A stretch of DNA of 64,000 nt. It comes from Niabella ginsenosidivorans (GTDB taxonomy: Bacteria; Bacteroidota; Bacteroidia; Chitinophagales; Chitinophagaceae). The position numbers were made by a program, and so were the translations under genes. Location of the stretch: the NCBI RefSeq assembly GCF_001654455.1, contig NZ_CP015772.1, forward strand, positions 3,162,001 through 3,226,000. Reading direction: 5' to 3'. The notes under the pieces are model-generated. The model was not told the DNA's origin and ran no database searches. It was given only the letters and a program-made list of their open reading frames with translations. Of the stretch, positions 24,784-32,103 are shown piece by piece (position 1 is the first letter of the stretch; every line of letters starts with the position of its first letter).

Positions 24784-25288
24784 ATGGCTGATAAAAAGAT
24801 CCAGACAGCAATCACTGATGCGGTAGCTGATACCCTGTTCATTCCGCTTTTTATGCGCTGCAGGGAAACACATCGCCATGATGCTATAATAAAAGACCCG
24901 CTTGTCTGTGAAATCATCCGGCAACTGAACTATGACTTCTCCAGGTACAGCAAAGGTATCATGAGCCTTACCGATGTTGCTATCCGCGTAAGACATTTTG
25001 ATAATAAGATGTGGACATTTATTAACCGTAAAGCAACCTATAGTTGTTTTAATAGGCTGCGGGCTGGATACAAGGTATTACAGGCTGAAGGACGTAAATG
25101 CCAAAGCCATCTTTTATGAGCTGGATCTACCGGAGGTAATAGCCTTACTCAAGCAATTGCTGCCGTCTGCAGCCAATGATCTTTACCTGCCACACTCTAT
25201 GTTTGAGACCGGCCGGGGATGGCTGCTCAAACTCATTCCCACCTTTAAGTATAGGGGCAGGATACTGAGCTACCGGGGGAGCCGCTGA
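24784..25288 (+). pseudogene. LCM-type SAM-dependent methyltransferase, frameshifted and shortened
   Basis: The first frame (24784 on) reads FIPLFMRCRETHRHDAIIKD and RVRHFDNKMWTFINRK; at about 25030 the reading shifts by one and continues QPIVVLIGCGLDTRYYRLKD with FYELDLPEVIALLKQLLPSA. These are the N-terminal and SAM-binding (GCGLDTR) motifs of leucine carboxyl methyltransferase-like O-methyltransferases (usually about 270 residues). After HSMFETG the sequence jumps to WLLKLIPTFKYRGRILSYRG, which looks like the family C-terminus, so the middle has been deleted. Inactive. Confidence 0.78.
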
Positions 25289-25377
25289 TCAATTCCGTCA
25301 GCACCGCTCAATCGTATTTATAGAAACACAACCCATAATCCAAAAATTTTCAAAGGCGTTCTTCTAAAGAATGCTGC

Positions 25378-26832
25378 TTATAATACATTTTCTAACTTTA
25401 TTACCGGTAATTCTGCGGGTAATTCATCTGGCCTGATGGCAGAAAGATCAATTTCACAATCGTTTCCAACATTTTTCACTTTTAAGGACCGGTCTGCTCC
25501 CAGCAGATACGCCCCGGCACCGGCAGGCATGTGCATATTCTTTACTACTATTCTGCTTTTATAGTCTGGCAGAATACAAAACAGATCCTTTCCTTTACGG
25601 GTAAAAAACAATTCTATTGAAGCTGTATCCTTTTTAGGAGTCACCAGGTCAGGAACACTATACCCGGCCATATAACTTTTGTCGCTCCTGGCAGGCATAC
25701 GGCCCGCACTCCATTGATAGGGTTGTTTATAGGCGGTTGTACCGTAAATTGCAGCTCCGTTTATTTTAAGCCAGTTCCCCATTTCTGTCAACCGCTGCTG
25801 CATAATAACCGGAATGCGGCCATCCGCTGTAGGGCCAATATCTAACAGAAGATTTCCTCCCCTTGCTACTATATCAACTAACAAAAGCAACAACTCCCTG
25901 GCGCTTTTATAATCCTTTAACTGCTCATTCCGGTTGTACCCGTAAGAATGGCCAATGCCCTGACTTTCTTCCCATACAACATCCGCGTTCATACCCCCGC
26001 CGTATTCTGAAGTAGTATAAGTAGCGCCGGTATTCTTGCCCCTGGTATTGCTGCCCCACCGGTCATTTACAACCACTTCCTTTGCTACAGGAGATTCATT
26101 AAACAGCCAGGCCAGCAGTTCGGGGCTGTGCCAGGCACTATCCGGAAGCTCCCATTCACCATCGGCAAAAATGAGGGACGGCTTATATTTAGTAACCAGG
26201 TTTTTTAGCTGGGGCAACATATGCTCCGTTACAAACCGCTTCCGGTCTTTTTGCCAAAGGGGATTAAACCATTCATACAGGGAATAGTAATATCCCATCT
26301 TTAACCCCGCAGCTCTTACGGCGCTGGTAAGGTCTCCCAGCAGATCCCGTTTGGGCGTGCCCGTTACCGCATTCCAGGGGCGCCCCCAGTTGCGATCTGC
26401 CTCTGCGCTATTCCAGAGACAATAGCCTTCATGGTGTTTTGAAGTAAGCACTACATATTTTGCTCCGGATGCTTTCAATATATCGGCCCATTGCTTGGGG
26501 TTAAACAACTCTGCTTTAAACAGGGATTCAAACTGCGGATATAAAAAGCCGGCCCCATAATTCTTCTTATGAAAGGCCATAAAATCCTTTTGCGGCTCGC
26601 CCTGTATCCGGTACCAATACCACTCTGCATAGCTAAGCCCGCTATTAGGGATTACCGGGGCATATGACGGAACTGCATAAAGCCCCCAATGGATAAAAAT
26701 GCCGAACTTATCCTGCTGAAACCACTCCGGGATCTTCCGTTGGTTAAGAGATGCCCAGTTGGGCGCGTACTTTTGTGCGGGCACCACACTCCAGGTTATA
26801 ACAGCTAAGAACAGCAGGCAACGTTTTTTCAT
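25378..26832 (-). CDS. Alpha-L-fucosidase (GH29)
   Basis: 484-residue secreted or periplasmic retaining fucosidase that releases terminal L-fucose. The signal peptide is CLLFLAVITWSVVPAQ. The catalytic barrel begins WFQQDKFGIFIHWGLYAVPS; further GH29 hallmarks are YVVLTSKHHEGYCLWNS and the nucleophile region LIFADGEWELPD (Asp in FADGEW), then GGNLLLDIGPTADGRIPV. A short C-terminal beta domain follows. The frame is open to 26907, but MKKRCLLF at 26832 precedes the signal peptide and is the likely start. The general acid/base cannot be assigned by eye. No SusC/D neighbours, so it is an orphan enzyme here. Confidence 0.93.
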   Translation of the reverse strand: MKKRCLLFLAVITWSVVPAQKYAPNWASLNQRKIPEWFQQDKFGIFIHWGLYAVPSYAPVIPNSGLSYAEWYWYRIQGEPQKDFMAFHKKNYGAGFLYPQFESLFKAELFNPKQWADILKASGAKYVVLTSKHHEGYCLWNSAEADRNWGRPWNAVTGTPKRDLLGDLTSAVRAAGLKMGYYYSLYEWFNPLWQKDRKRFVTEHMLPQLKNLVTKYKPSLIFADGEWELPDSAWHSPELLAWLFNESPVAKEVVVNDRWGSNTRGKNTGATYTTSEYGGGMNADVVWEESQGIGHSYGYNRNEQLKDYKSARELLLLLVDIVARGGNLLLDIGPTADGRIPVIMQQRLTEMGNWLKINGAAIYGTTAYKQPYQWSAGRMPARSDKSYMAGYSVPDLVTPKKDTASIELFFTRKGKDLFCILPDYKSRIVVKNMHMPAGAGAYLLGADRSLKVKNVGNDCEIDLSAIRPDELPAELPVIKLENVL

Positions 26833-26888
26833 TATTATGGATATTTCTTTTGGAATGGCACCGAAGATAGAGCAATTTGTGCACATTA

Positions 26889-27506
26889 TTACTGCACTTC
26901 TTCCCATTGTGGTTGATAGCCGGCCCTGAAGGTATTCACCAGAGATCTCGGTGTTAAAACAGTTACATTTTTTAATGGTGGCTGTGCAATTGTCTTCTTA
27001 TATCCAAAGGGGGTCCATTGATGCAGCAGGTGGTTTGCGACCAGGTAAGGCTCGCTCTGATACAATACAAAAACGCCATCCGGAAGACGGCTGAATGCCT
27101 CTTCGTAAGTAACTTTCTCTCCTTTTTTATTAATGCGCTCTTTATGAAGCACAGCATCAATTTCTTTTACGGGAGTTTTTTCGGTAAACCCATATTCAGG
27201 GTTGCCTTTTAACCAGCAGGCCTTAAAATGATTGAATGCCTTTCTCCTGCATTCAAAACAGGGCCGGTGGCCAGCGGCAAATGCAGTGGCTTCATCCAGG
27301 AAAAATAGTTCCGTATACCGGTTTGGCGCCATTACCACTCTTTTTCGCCCTCTGAACTCCAGCAGGCATGTGATCCATGCCTTCAGCCTGAACCGATGGG
27401 TAATCTGTTTCTTTTCATTATGAATCCTTCCGCGGTTGCCCATCCAATGACCGCGGGCTTCCGTAAAAATTAAACGGCCCAGTGGATCTACCCTGTTTTG
27501 CAGCAT
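26889..27506 (-). CDS. Conserved protein of unknown function with CxxC motif
   Basis: 205-residue soluble protein. Notable segments are ITCLLEFRGRKRVVMAPNRY, TELFFLDEATAFAAGHRPCF and the CxxC in PCFECRRKAF, which with nearby His could bind a metal. The strongly conserved-looking RGRKR/GHRPC block suggests nucleic-acid or metal binding, but I cannot name the family. Located 56 bp upstream of the fucosidase start on the same strand, so co-transcription is possible. Confidence 0.7.
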   Translation of the reverse strand: MLQNRVDPLGRLIFTEARGHWMGNRGRIHNEKKQITHRFRLKAWITCLLEFRGRKRVVMAPNRYTELFFLDEATAFAAGHRPCFECRRKAFNHFKACWLKGNPEYGFTEKTPVKEIDAVLHKERINKKGEKVTYEEAFSRLPDGVFVLYQSEPYLVANHLLHQWTPFGYKKTIAQPPLKNVTVLTPRSLVNTFRAGYQPQWEEVQ

Positions 27507-27710
27507 TTTTTATTTAAAGTTACGAATTCAGGTGCAAGCTGTTAGCAACAGATGATTAATGCTGAATGCGACTCTCTGCCCCTGACGATTGCAGATCAGA
27601 TCTATCACATACACCTGCCCGCCGTAATTTTTTTTATCTTTTTTAAAGTAAAACAGAAGCCATCCCGTCTTCCTTAAAAAGGCCCATTTTTTAAACAAAA
27701 AACAAAAAAA

Positions 27711-28007
27711 ATGAAACACAGATTTTTATTTATTCTTCCAAGACTGGCAATACTTGCAGTATTGATTGGTACCGCATCCTTAGTGCTTTTTCTCTTGTTT
27801 AAGTTACTGTTACTGGTAATAGCAATAGGTGTGATTGCCGCAATTGCCGGAAAGATCATTTCAAAAGCAAGAGCAAAATGGATGGAGAATGCCGGCTTGT
27901 CCACAGGGCGGGAGCCTTACCACCGCCAACTACATGGCCCTGCCACGCTGCAACCTGTTGCCAGCAACAGGCGTCACGCCCAGCCTGCTATTATTCCTAT
28001 TAATTAA
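27711..28007 (+). CDS. Small membrane protein upstream of hsp20
   Basis: 98-residue protein with a long hydrophobic stretch (about residues 8-50: LAILAVLIGTASLVLFLLFK and LLLVIAIGVIAAIAG) that can form one or two membrane helices, then a polar tail with His/Arg (HRQLHGP, SNRRHAQP). No family recognised. It lies 32 bp before the second Hsp20 gene and probably shares its promoter, implying a role in envelope or heat stress (inference). Confidence 0.65.
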   Translation: MKHRFLFILPRLAILAVLIGTASLVLFLLFKLLLLVIAIGVIAAIAGKIISKARAKWMENAGLSTGREPYHRQLHGPATLQPVASNRRHAQPAIIPIN

Positions 28008-28039
28008 ACTCTATTTACTCAACGATAAAACAAATAATC

Positions 28040-28507
28040 ATGTTTACCCATCAATCGATCAATGATCAAGCACAAAGCCCTTTTGAAGCCCGTTTTAAGC
28101 ATTGTGGTGGCTTTTGGGGCAGAAAGTTTGGCCGTCATGGCTACGGCGGTCATCCCTGGGCTCATAAATTACAGCAGTTTATGAACAGCCGAAAGGCCGC
28201 AAATATTGAAGAAACAGATCAGGCTTATGTCCTGTCTTTATATGCAGCCGGGTTAAAAAAGGAAAATTTCAGAATATCTGTAAATGATGACGTGCTTACA
28301 ATTAAGTATGCAACAGATGAAACCGGCAGTGAGGTACAATATATTCTTCAGGAATACCAGCCAGGTTCATTTGAACGTTCCTTTCAATTAAATGATAAAG
28401 TGCTTACTGAGAACATAGAAGCGGTATATGTAGACGGCGTTTTAAAAGTAACACTTCAGAAAAACCCCGAAACCACAAAACCGGCTCAGGAAGTTAAAGT
28501 GGCTTAG
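28040..28507 (+). CDS. Hsp20-family small heat-shock protein (second copy)
   Basis: 155-residue holdase-like protein. The alpha-crystallin domain covers about residues 58-150 (YVLSLYAAGLKKENFRISVN, DDVLTIKYATDE, VYVDGVLKVTLQKNPE with the G-V-L signature). The N-terminus is distinct from the first copy: a Gly/His-rich stretch (GGFWGRKFGRHGYGGHPWAH) is found instead of the usual start, which might bind metal. Follows a small membrane protein gene by 32 bp and ends at a strong terminator. Confidence 0.87.
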   Translation: MFTHQSINDQAQSPFEARFKHCGGFWGRKFGRHGYGGHPWAHKLQQFMNSRKAANIEETDQAYVLSLYAAGLKKENFRISVNDDVLTIKYATDETGSEVQYILQEYQPGSFERSFQLNDKVLTENIEAVYVDGVLKVTLQKNPETTKPAQEVKVA

Positions 28508-28527
28508 TTTCAGATTTGCTTTGTACG

Positions 28528-28557
28528 CGCTCCGGGTCATGCATCCGGAGCGTTTTT
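28528..28557 (+). terminator. Intrinsic terminator after hsp20
   Basis: cgctccgg (28528-28535) pairs with ccggagcg (28545-28552), followed by five T residues. Located 21 bp after the Hsp20 stop and before the end of the convergent gene at 28573. Confidence 0.88.
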
Positions 28558-28572
28558 GATAACAGGCTTATA

Positions 28573-29373
28573 CTACCCTGTTTTCCGTATAAGGTAATAA
28601 ACAATTGCGGTAATGATGAGTGCAATTGCCCAGTAAAGTCCTGCATCAGAGCTATTTCTGCCGCCACCTTTATCATATCCGGATGCAGTTTTTTTATAAC
28701 TCTCCGGATTATTCTTTTTTGTTAACGTTCCGCTGCTGTACGATTTCGCTGTATAATGATCCGCAATCCTGTTAGCAGAACTGTGATCGGTTTTTTTGTT
28801 CATCAGCTTATTCAGCCGGTCTTTAAGATCATCCAGATCCATGTTCTTTACAGTCACCTGGTTATTTAAACCAGCCTGTATTTTTTCCCATTGCGGGCTT
28901 TCCGTTCCCTGATTTCTTTTTATAACATCAAAACCGGTGTAATGCGCATTATAGGCATTGTTCGTTTTTAGCGTTGTGATTTCTTCTGTAAAAGGAACAG
29001 TTCTGGCAAAATCTTTTATATCATTTTCCTTCAATGTTTCTACAAAAAATTGAGCATCTTTCAGGTTCATCCCTCCCTTATCCTGCACCAGTCTGACAGC
29101 CTCCAGCTTCTTGCCCTTGCGCAAAAGATCCATGACAGGGTTAATATCAATAGCGGGCTTTTCTGATCTTAGTATGGATAGCCGCTTACCCGGCTCCGTG
29201 GTATCCGCAATTTTATCCACGAAGTCTTTAGCGCTTTTCAGATCCCATCCTGTAGCATTTCTTACGGTTATGACAGCATCTGTTTTCCTGCCTTCCCGTA
29301 AAAAGGTCAAAACCTTTTTAAAATCTACCTTTTCCGTATCGGTAGCAGCATGGCTGTCTTCAACATTTTTCAT
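28573..29373 (-). CDS. Tail-anchored protein with ribosomal L7/L12-like repeats
   Basis: 266-residue protein containing two copies of the helix-helix pattern of the ribosomal protein L7/L12 C-terminal domain: LREGRKTDAVITVRNATGWD followed by LKSAKDFVDKI (about residues 22-58), and LRKGKKLEAVRLVQDKGGMN followed by LKDAQFFVETL (about 80-115). A polar, probably disordered middle (about 190-240) leads to a single C-terminal hydrophobic segment (YWAIALIITAIVYYLIRKTG), so the repeats would face the cytosol from the membrane. This fold docks translation factors in ribosomes; here it may be a generic protein-binding module. Function unknown. Confidence 0.75.
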   Translation of the reverse strand: MKNVEDSHAATDTEKVDFKKVLTFLREGRKTDAVITVRNATGWDLKSAKDFVDKIADTTEPGKRLSILRSEKPAIDINPVMDLLRKGKKLEAVRLVQDKGGMNLKDAQFFVETLKENDIKDFARTVPFTEEITTLKTNNAYNAHYTGFDVIKRNQGTESPQWEKIQAGLNNQVTVKNMDLDDLKDRLNKLMNKKTDHSSANRIADHYTAKSYSSGTLTKKNNPESYKKTASGYDKGGGRNSSDAGLYWAIALIITAIVYYLIRKTG

Positions 29374-29479
29374 TCGTTACAGCTTTATCTTTCCTATACG
29401 GATAAATGTAATTAATATTTTTTTAAAACAAAGAAGCCCCCCTCTTTTAAAACAGCCCGGGACTTTGAGTAAACAAAAA

Positions 29480-29525
29480 AGAGGCTGCTTCCTGCGTTTT
29501 AAAGACAAGGCAGAAAACAGCCTCT
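29480..29525 (-). terminator. Intrinsic terminator of ssb
   Basis: On the minus strand agaggctg and cagcctct (29518-29525 and 29480-29487) form a stem with a 30-nt internal part, followed by a T-run (aaaaaa at 29475-29480 on the plus strand). It lies about 30 bp after the ssb stop. Confidence 0.75.
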
Positions 29526-29555
29526 GACGGTTAGCAACGGCCCGTTATTTCACAT

Positions 29556-29909
29556 TTACTCCATAGTGCTGCGCTGACCACCGGAGAGCATCAAAAGCTC
29601 CTGTACCAGTATTTCCGTAACCTGTTTTTTTTGCCCGCTCTTATCTTCATACCGGCGGTTCACCAGTTTGCCTTCAACGGCAACTTCCCGGCCCTTTTCA
29701 AGATATTTTTCGGCAATATCAGCCACTTTTCCCCATGCTACCAGGTTATGCCACTGGGTTTCTGTAACCCGTTCTCCCTTTGCATTTTTATAGACCTCGT
29801 TAGTGGCAATACTAAAACGGGCAACCTTTTTACCGGTTGTGGTTGCTTTTACTTCCGGGGCATTCCCCAGGTTACCGATCAGTTGAACTTTGTTTTTTAA
29901 TGCGTACAT
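29556..29909 (-). CDS. ssb: Single-stranded DNA-binding protein
   Basis: 117-residue OB-fold protein that coats single-stranded DNA in replication and repair. Typical segments: VQLIGNLGNAPEVKATTTGK, VARFSIATNEVYKNAKGERV, TEWHNLVAWGK-like text (TQWHNLVAWGKVADIAEKYL), and GREVAVEGKLVNRRYEDKSG. The C-terminal acidic tail of housekeeping SSB (ending DDDIPF-like) is missing; the protein stops at RSTME, so this is probably an accessory SSB. Start MYALKNK at 29909 is preferred to the ATG three codons upstream. Its 5' region is full of inverted repeats and faces the zinc-ribbon gene at 30108. Confidence 0.92.
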   Translation of the reverse strand: MYALKNKVQLIGNLGNAPEVKATTTGKKVARFSIATNEVYKNAKGERVTETQWHNLVAWGKVADIAEKYLEKGREVAVEGKLVNRRYEDKSGQKKQVTEILVQELLMLSGGQRSTME

Positions 29910-29924
29910 GATTTTCATTTTTGT

Positions 29925-29939
29925 GCCTGCCGGGCAGGC
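29925..29939. promoter_or_regulatory. Hairpin in the ssb leader
   Basis: gcctgcc g ggcaggc is a perfect 7+1+7 inverted repeat 15 bp before the ssb start codon. In the mRNA it would form a GC-rich stem just upstream of the ribosome entry region. Confidence 0.5.
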
Positions 29940-29959
29940 GGTTAAACAATTTTTTATTT

Positions 29960-29974
29960 CAATTGAATCAATTG
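29960..29974. promoter_or_regulatory. Operator-like inverted repeat in the ssb leader
   Basis: caattga a tcaattg is a perfect 7+1+7 inverted repeat between the likely ssb -7 element (catctttg on the minus strand, 29988-29995) and the start codon. A repressor or RNA element could act here; the binding factor is unknown. Confidence 0.4.
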
Positions 29975-30023
29975 CAATTCAACAACCCAAAGATGCAGCC
30001 GGTAACAACCCTTATTCGGTTTT

Positions 30024-30068
30024 TAAACGTTTACTTACGTAAGTAAGCGTTTGTAAACGTTTGTAAAC
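30024..30068. promoter_or_regulatory. Composite palindromic operator between ssb and zinc-ribbon gene
   Basis: Contains the perfect 16-bp palindrome ttacttacgtaagtaa (30031-30046), flanked by two copies of aaacgttt exactly 30 bp apart (30025-30032 and 30055-30062), and a tandem 10-bp repeat gtttgtaaac (30049-30058, 30059-30068). The tandem repeat covers the -33 element of the rightward promoter. Spacing of about three helical turns suggests cooperative binding by one regulator. Confidence 0.6.
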
Positions 30069-30079
30069 GGATAATTTTG
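30050..30079 (+). promoter_or_regulatory. Promoter of the zinc-ribbon gene
   Basis: TTTG at 30050-30053 and TAATTTTG at 30072-30079 are 18 bp apart, matching the Bacteroidota consensus. The start codon is at 30108. Confidence 0.65.
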
Positions 30080-30107
30080 TATATTGTATGCAGAAAACCA
30101 ATTGAAT

Positions 30108-30494
30108 ATGCCAACAGTAACCTCTGAAGAAAAACAATGCCTTTTTTGTAAAAAATCAATAAAAGGCCGGGCCGATAAAAAATTCTGCGACGATTATTGC
30201 CGGAATAATTACAATAATGCCGCAAAAGGAGCCTCTGTAAACCTTATCCGTAATATCAATAATGTGCTTCGTAAAAACCGGCAGATCCTCAGCGAACATT
30301 TAAAAGAAAACGGGAAGACGATAAAGATCCACCGCGATAAATTGCAGTCGGCCGGTTTTCAGTTCAGGTACAATACCAATCAATACCAGACCCAGAAAGG
30401 CCAAACCTATTTTTTCTGTTATGATTACGGATACCTGCCCTTAGAAAATGACTGGTTCTTAATTGTTAAACTGGAACCTGGCATTAGTCTTTAA
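30108..30494 (+). CDS. Small zinc-ribbon protein of unknown function
   Basis: 128-residue cytosolic protein. The N-terminus has a four-cysteine zinc knuckle (CLFCKKSIKGRADKKFC followed by DDYC, about residues 11-31) of the kind seen in DUF2116-like and transposon-associated ribbon proteins. A helical, basic middle (LIRNINNVLRKNRQILSEHL) and a beta-rich end (FQFRYNTNQYQTQKGQTYFF) follow. The frame can be read from a TTG at 30084, but ATG 30108 lies at a sensible distance from the promoter and starts the conserved part. Divergent from ssb and sharing its palindromic control region. Nucleic-acid binding is plausible but unproven. Confidence 0.75.
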   Translation: MPTVTSEEKQCLFCKKSIKGRADKKFCDDYCRNNYNNAAKGASVNLIRNINNVLRKNRQILSEHLKENGKTIKIHRDKLQSAGFQFRYNTNQYQTQKGQTYFFCYDYGYLPLENDWFLIVKLEPGISL

Positions 30495-30604
30495 CTATTA
30501 TTTTTTTACAGGCCCAATCTGATCAGTACAGGATATTAACAATTTTTAGTCCGCAGAATTATGTAACTTACTGGTGTATTGCATCATCAACAAAACAGTT
30601 TTAT

Positions 30605-31135
30605 ATGAAAACAAGACCTGCCCTGCTGTTCCTGCTGATCATTACAGGCGTTGTCTGTTCCTGCTCATCGCAGCAGCAAATAAGCAACCGGGACTCTAAA
30701 ATTGCCCAGCTGATTGATGAGCAGACCTATACTTTTGTGGCACAATCGGTACTTCCAACAGAAGACAGCCGTTATAATGTGCGTAATATGTTTCCCAACA
30801 GCAGCGCCAATCTTTACCAGCTGACCTCCCGCTATGATCTGAAGATCACGCAGGATTCGGTTATAGCCTACCTCCCGTTTTTCGGAAGGGCCTATACGGC
30901 ACCCGTTGACCCATCCAAAGGCGGCATACAGTTCACTTCCACAAAATTCAGCTATAAAAAAACAATGCGAAAGGGAAGTTATGAAATCGATATCCGCCCA
31001 AAAGACAATAACGATATACAGGCATTATACTTAACTGTTTCACCTTCCGGTTATGCTTCTTTAAGAATTACGAGCCTGAATAAAACGCCCATTTCCTACA
31101 ACGGGGTCATCGGACCGAATAAACAGAATAAATAA
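30605..31135 (+). CDS. DUF4251 lipoprotein
   Basis: 176-residue protein with a lipoprotein signal (LLFLLIITGVVCSCSSQQQ). The mature part matches the DUF4251 pattern: LIDEQTYTFVAQSVLPTEDS, LTSRYDLKITQDSVIAYLPF, FGRAYTAPVDPSKGGIQFTS and ISYNGVI at the end. DUF4251 proteins are envelope lipoproteins of Bacteroidota without a known role. Starts 110 bp after the zinc-ribbon gene and precedes two other secreted-protein genes by 44 bp. Confidence 0.88.
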   Translation: MKTRPALLFLLIITGVVCSCSSQQQISNRDSKIAQLIDEQTYTFVAQSVLPTEDSRYNVRNMFPNSSANLYQLTSRYDLKITQDSVIAYLPFFGRAYTAPVDPSKGGIQFTSTKFSYKKTMRKGSYEIDIRPKDNNDIQALYLTVSPSGYASLRITSLNKTPISYNGVIGPNKQNK

Positions 31136-31179
31136 AAGGAAATCGTATTTTTTTAAAAATTATTATTTTCGGGGGCGTT

Positions 31180-32103
31180 ATGAGCGTACCCGGAAAAATA
31201 AGAATATACATACGGTCCACCTTCGTTTGTGTGTTTGTTTTTGCAACACTGTTTCTGTATGCTGCCGGAACAGGCAGTGATACTGCTGATAAAAAGAGCT
31301 CTCCCCGGGAAGCCTTACTTTACCTGAACAGCCTTACTGGTCTGCAGCAAAGCAAATGGTGGCCTAATGTGGAACCCTCTTTGCTGATAGAAAATTTAAA
31401 AACATTCACCACACAACCTTTTGCCTTTTATGAAGGAAGGGCCACTAATTTTTGCGCCTATTCCTCCATCACTTATATTCCACTGACCTATGACCCGATG
31501 GGCTTTGCAAAATTTATGATCGCGCTGTATAAAAACGGGCAGGCAAGTATGGGGAAGGAGCAGTTCAGGCCCTCCAAGCCTGTAAGACAGGAAGCCGGGC
31601 TTTTAAGGTACAAGGGCTCACTGGATATCAACGCCGCCGGGCAGATGTGGTTCCTGACCCTTGCGGATCATTTTAAAGGCTATCTGAATTTTTTTAACCG
31701 CCGGTTCCGGAAGGGAGGTGAAAATACTTTCTGGGCATCGACCAATTATGCAAAATTCAACCGGATGCTGCGCCGGTTATTTCCCGGCACCATTAAAACC
31801 CGAGGTTCAGACCTGTTTAAGCCATCCATCAGGCATCTTCCGGAATACCTTGAAAAGCAACTGCAAAAAGGGCTTGTTTTCCTGTACCTGAACAATAAGA
31901 AGCTTTATAAAAAAACACACAGGCGGTCAATGATCAGCACACCTACCCATTACGTGTTGTTAACATCCATTCATACCTTGCAGGATGGCAATATAGAATT
32001 TGTATACTGGGACTATGGGATGAAGACATTGCAGCAGTTGCCGCCAGGCTTTTTGGATAACATTATTTACGGAGTAACAGTATGGCAGAACAAGACAGAA
32101 TAG
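31180..32103 (+). CDS. Exported protein with papain-like Cys/His/Asp pattern
   Basis: 307-residue protein with an N-terminal hydrophobic signal or anchor (about 13-30, STFVCVFVFATLFLYAAG). Cys92 in a helix-start context (GRATNFCAYSSITYIPLTYD), His257 before a beta strand (STPTHYVLLTSI) and Asp278 on the next strand (FVYWDYGMK) are in the order and spacing expected for a papain-like or bacteriocin-peptidase fold. I cannot assign a named family, and activity is inference. It overlaps the next gene by 22 bp, so the two are translationally coupled. Confidence 0.65.
   Translation: MSVPGKIRIYIRSTFVCVFVFATLFLYAAGTGSDTADKKSSPREALLYLNSLTGLQQSKWWPNVEPSLLIENLKTFTTQPFAFYEGRATNFCAYSSITYIPLTYDPMGFAKFMIALYKNGQASMGKEQFRPSKPVRQEAGLLRYKGSLDINAAGQMWFLTLADHFKGYLNFFNRRFRKGGENTFWASTNYAKFNRMLRRLFPGTIKTRGSDLFKPSIRHLPEYLEKQLQKGLVFLYLNNKKLYKKTHRRSMISTPTHYVLLTSIHTLQDGNIEFVYWDYGMKTLQQLPPGFLDNIIYGVTVWQNKTE

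Noticed and set aside
26833-26907. Extended start of the fucosidase gene
   Set aside because: The extra 25 codons precede a clear signal peptide at 26832 and would bury it; they also overlap the end of the upstream gene.
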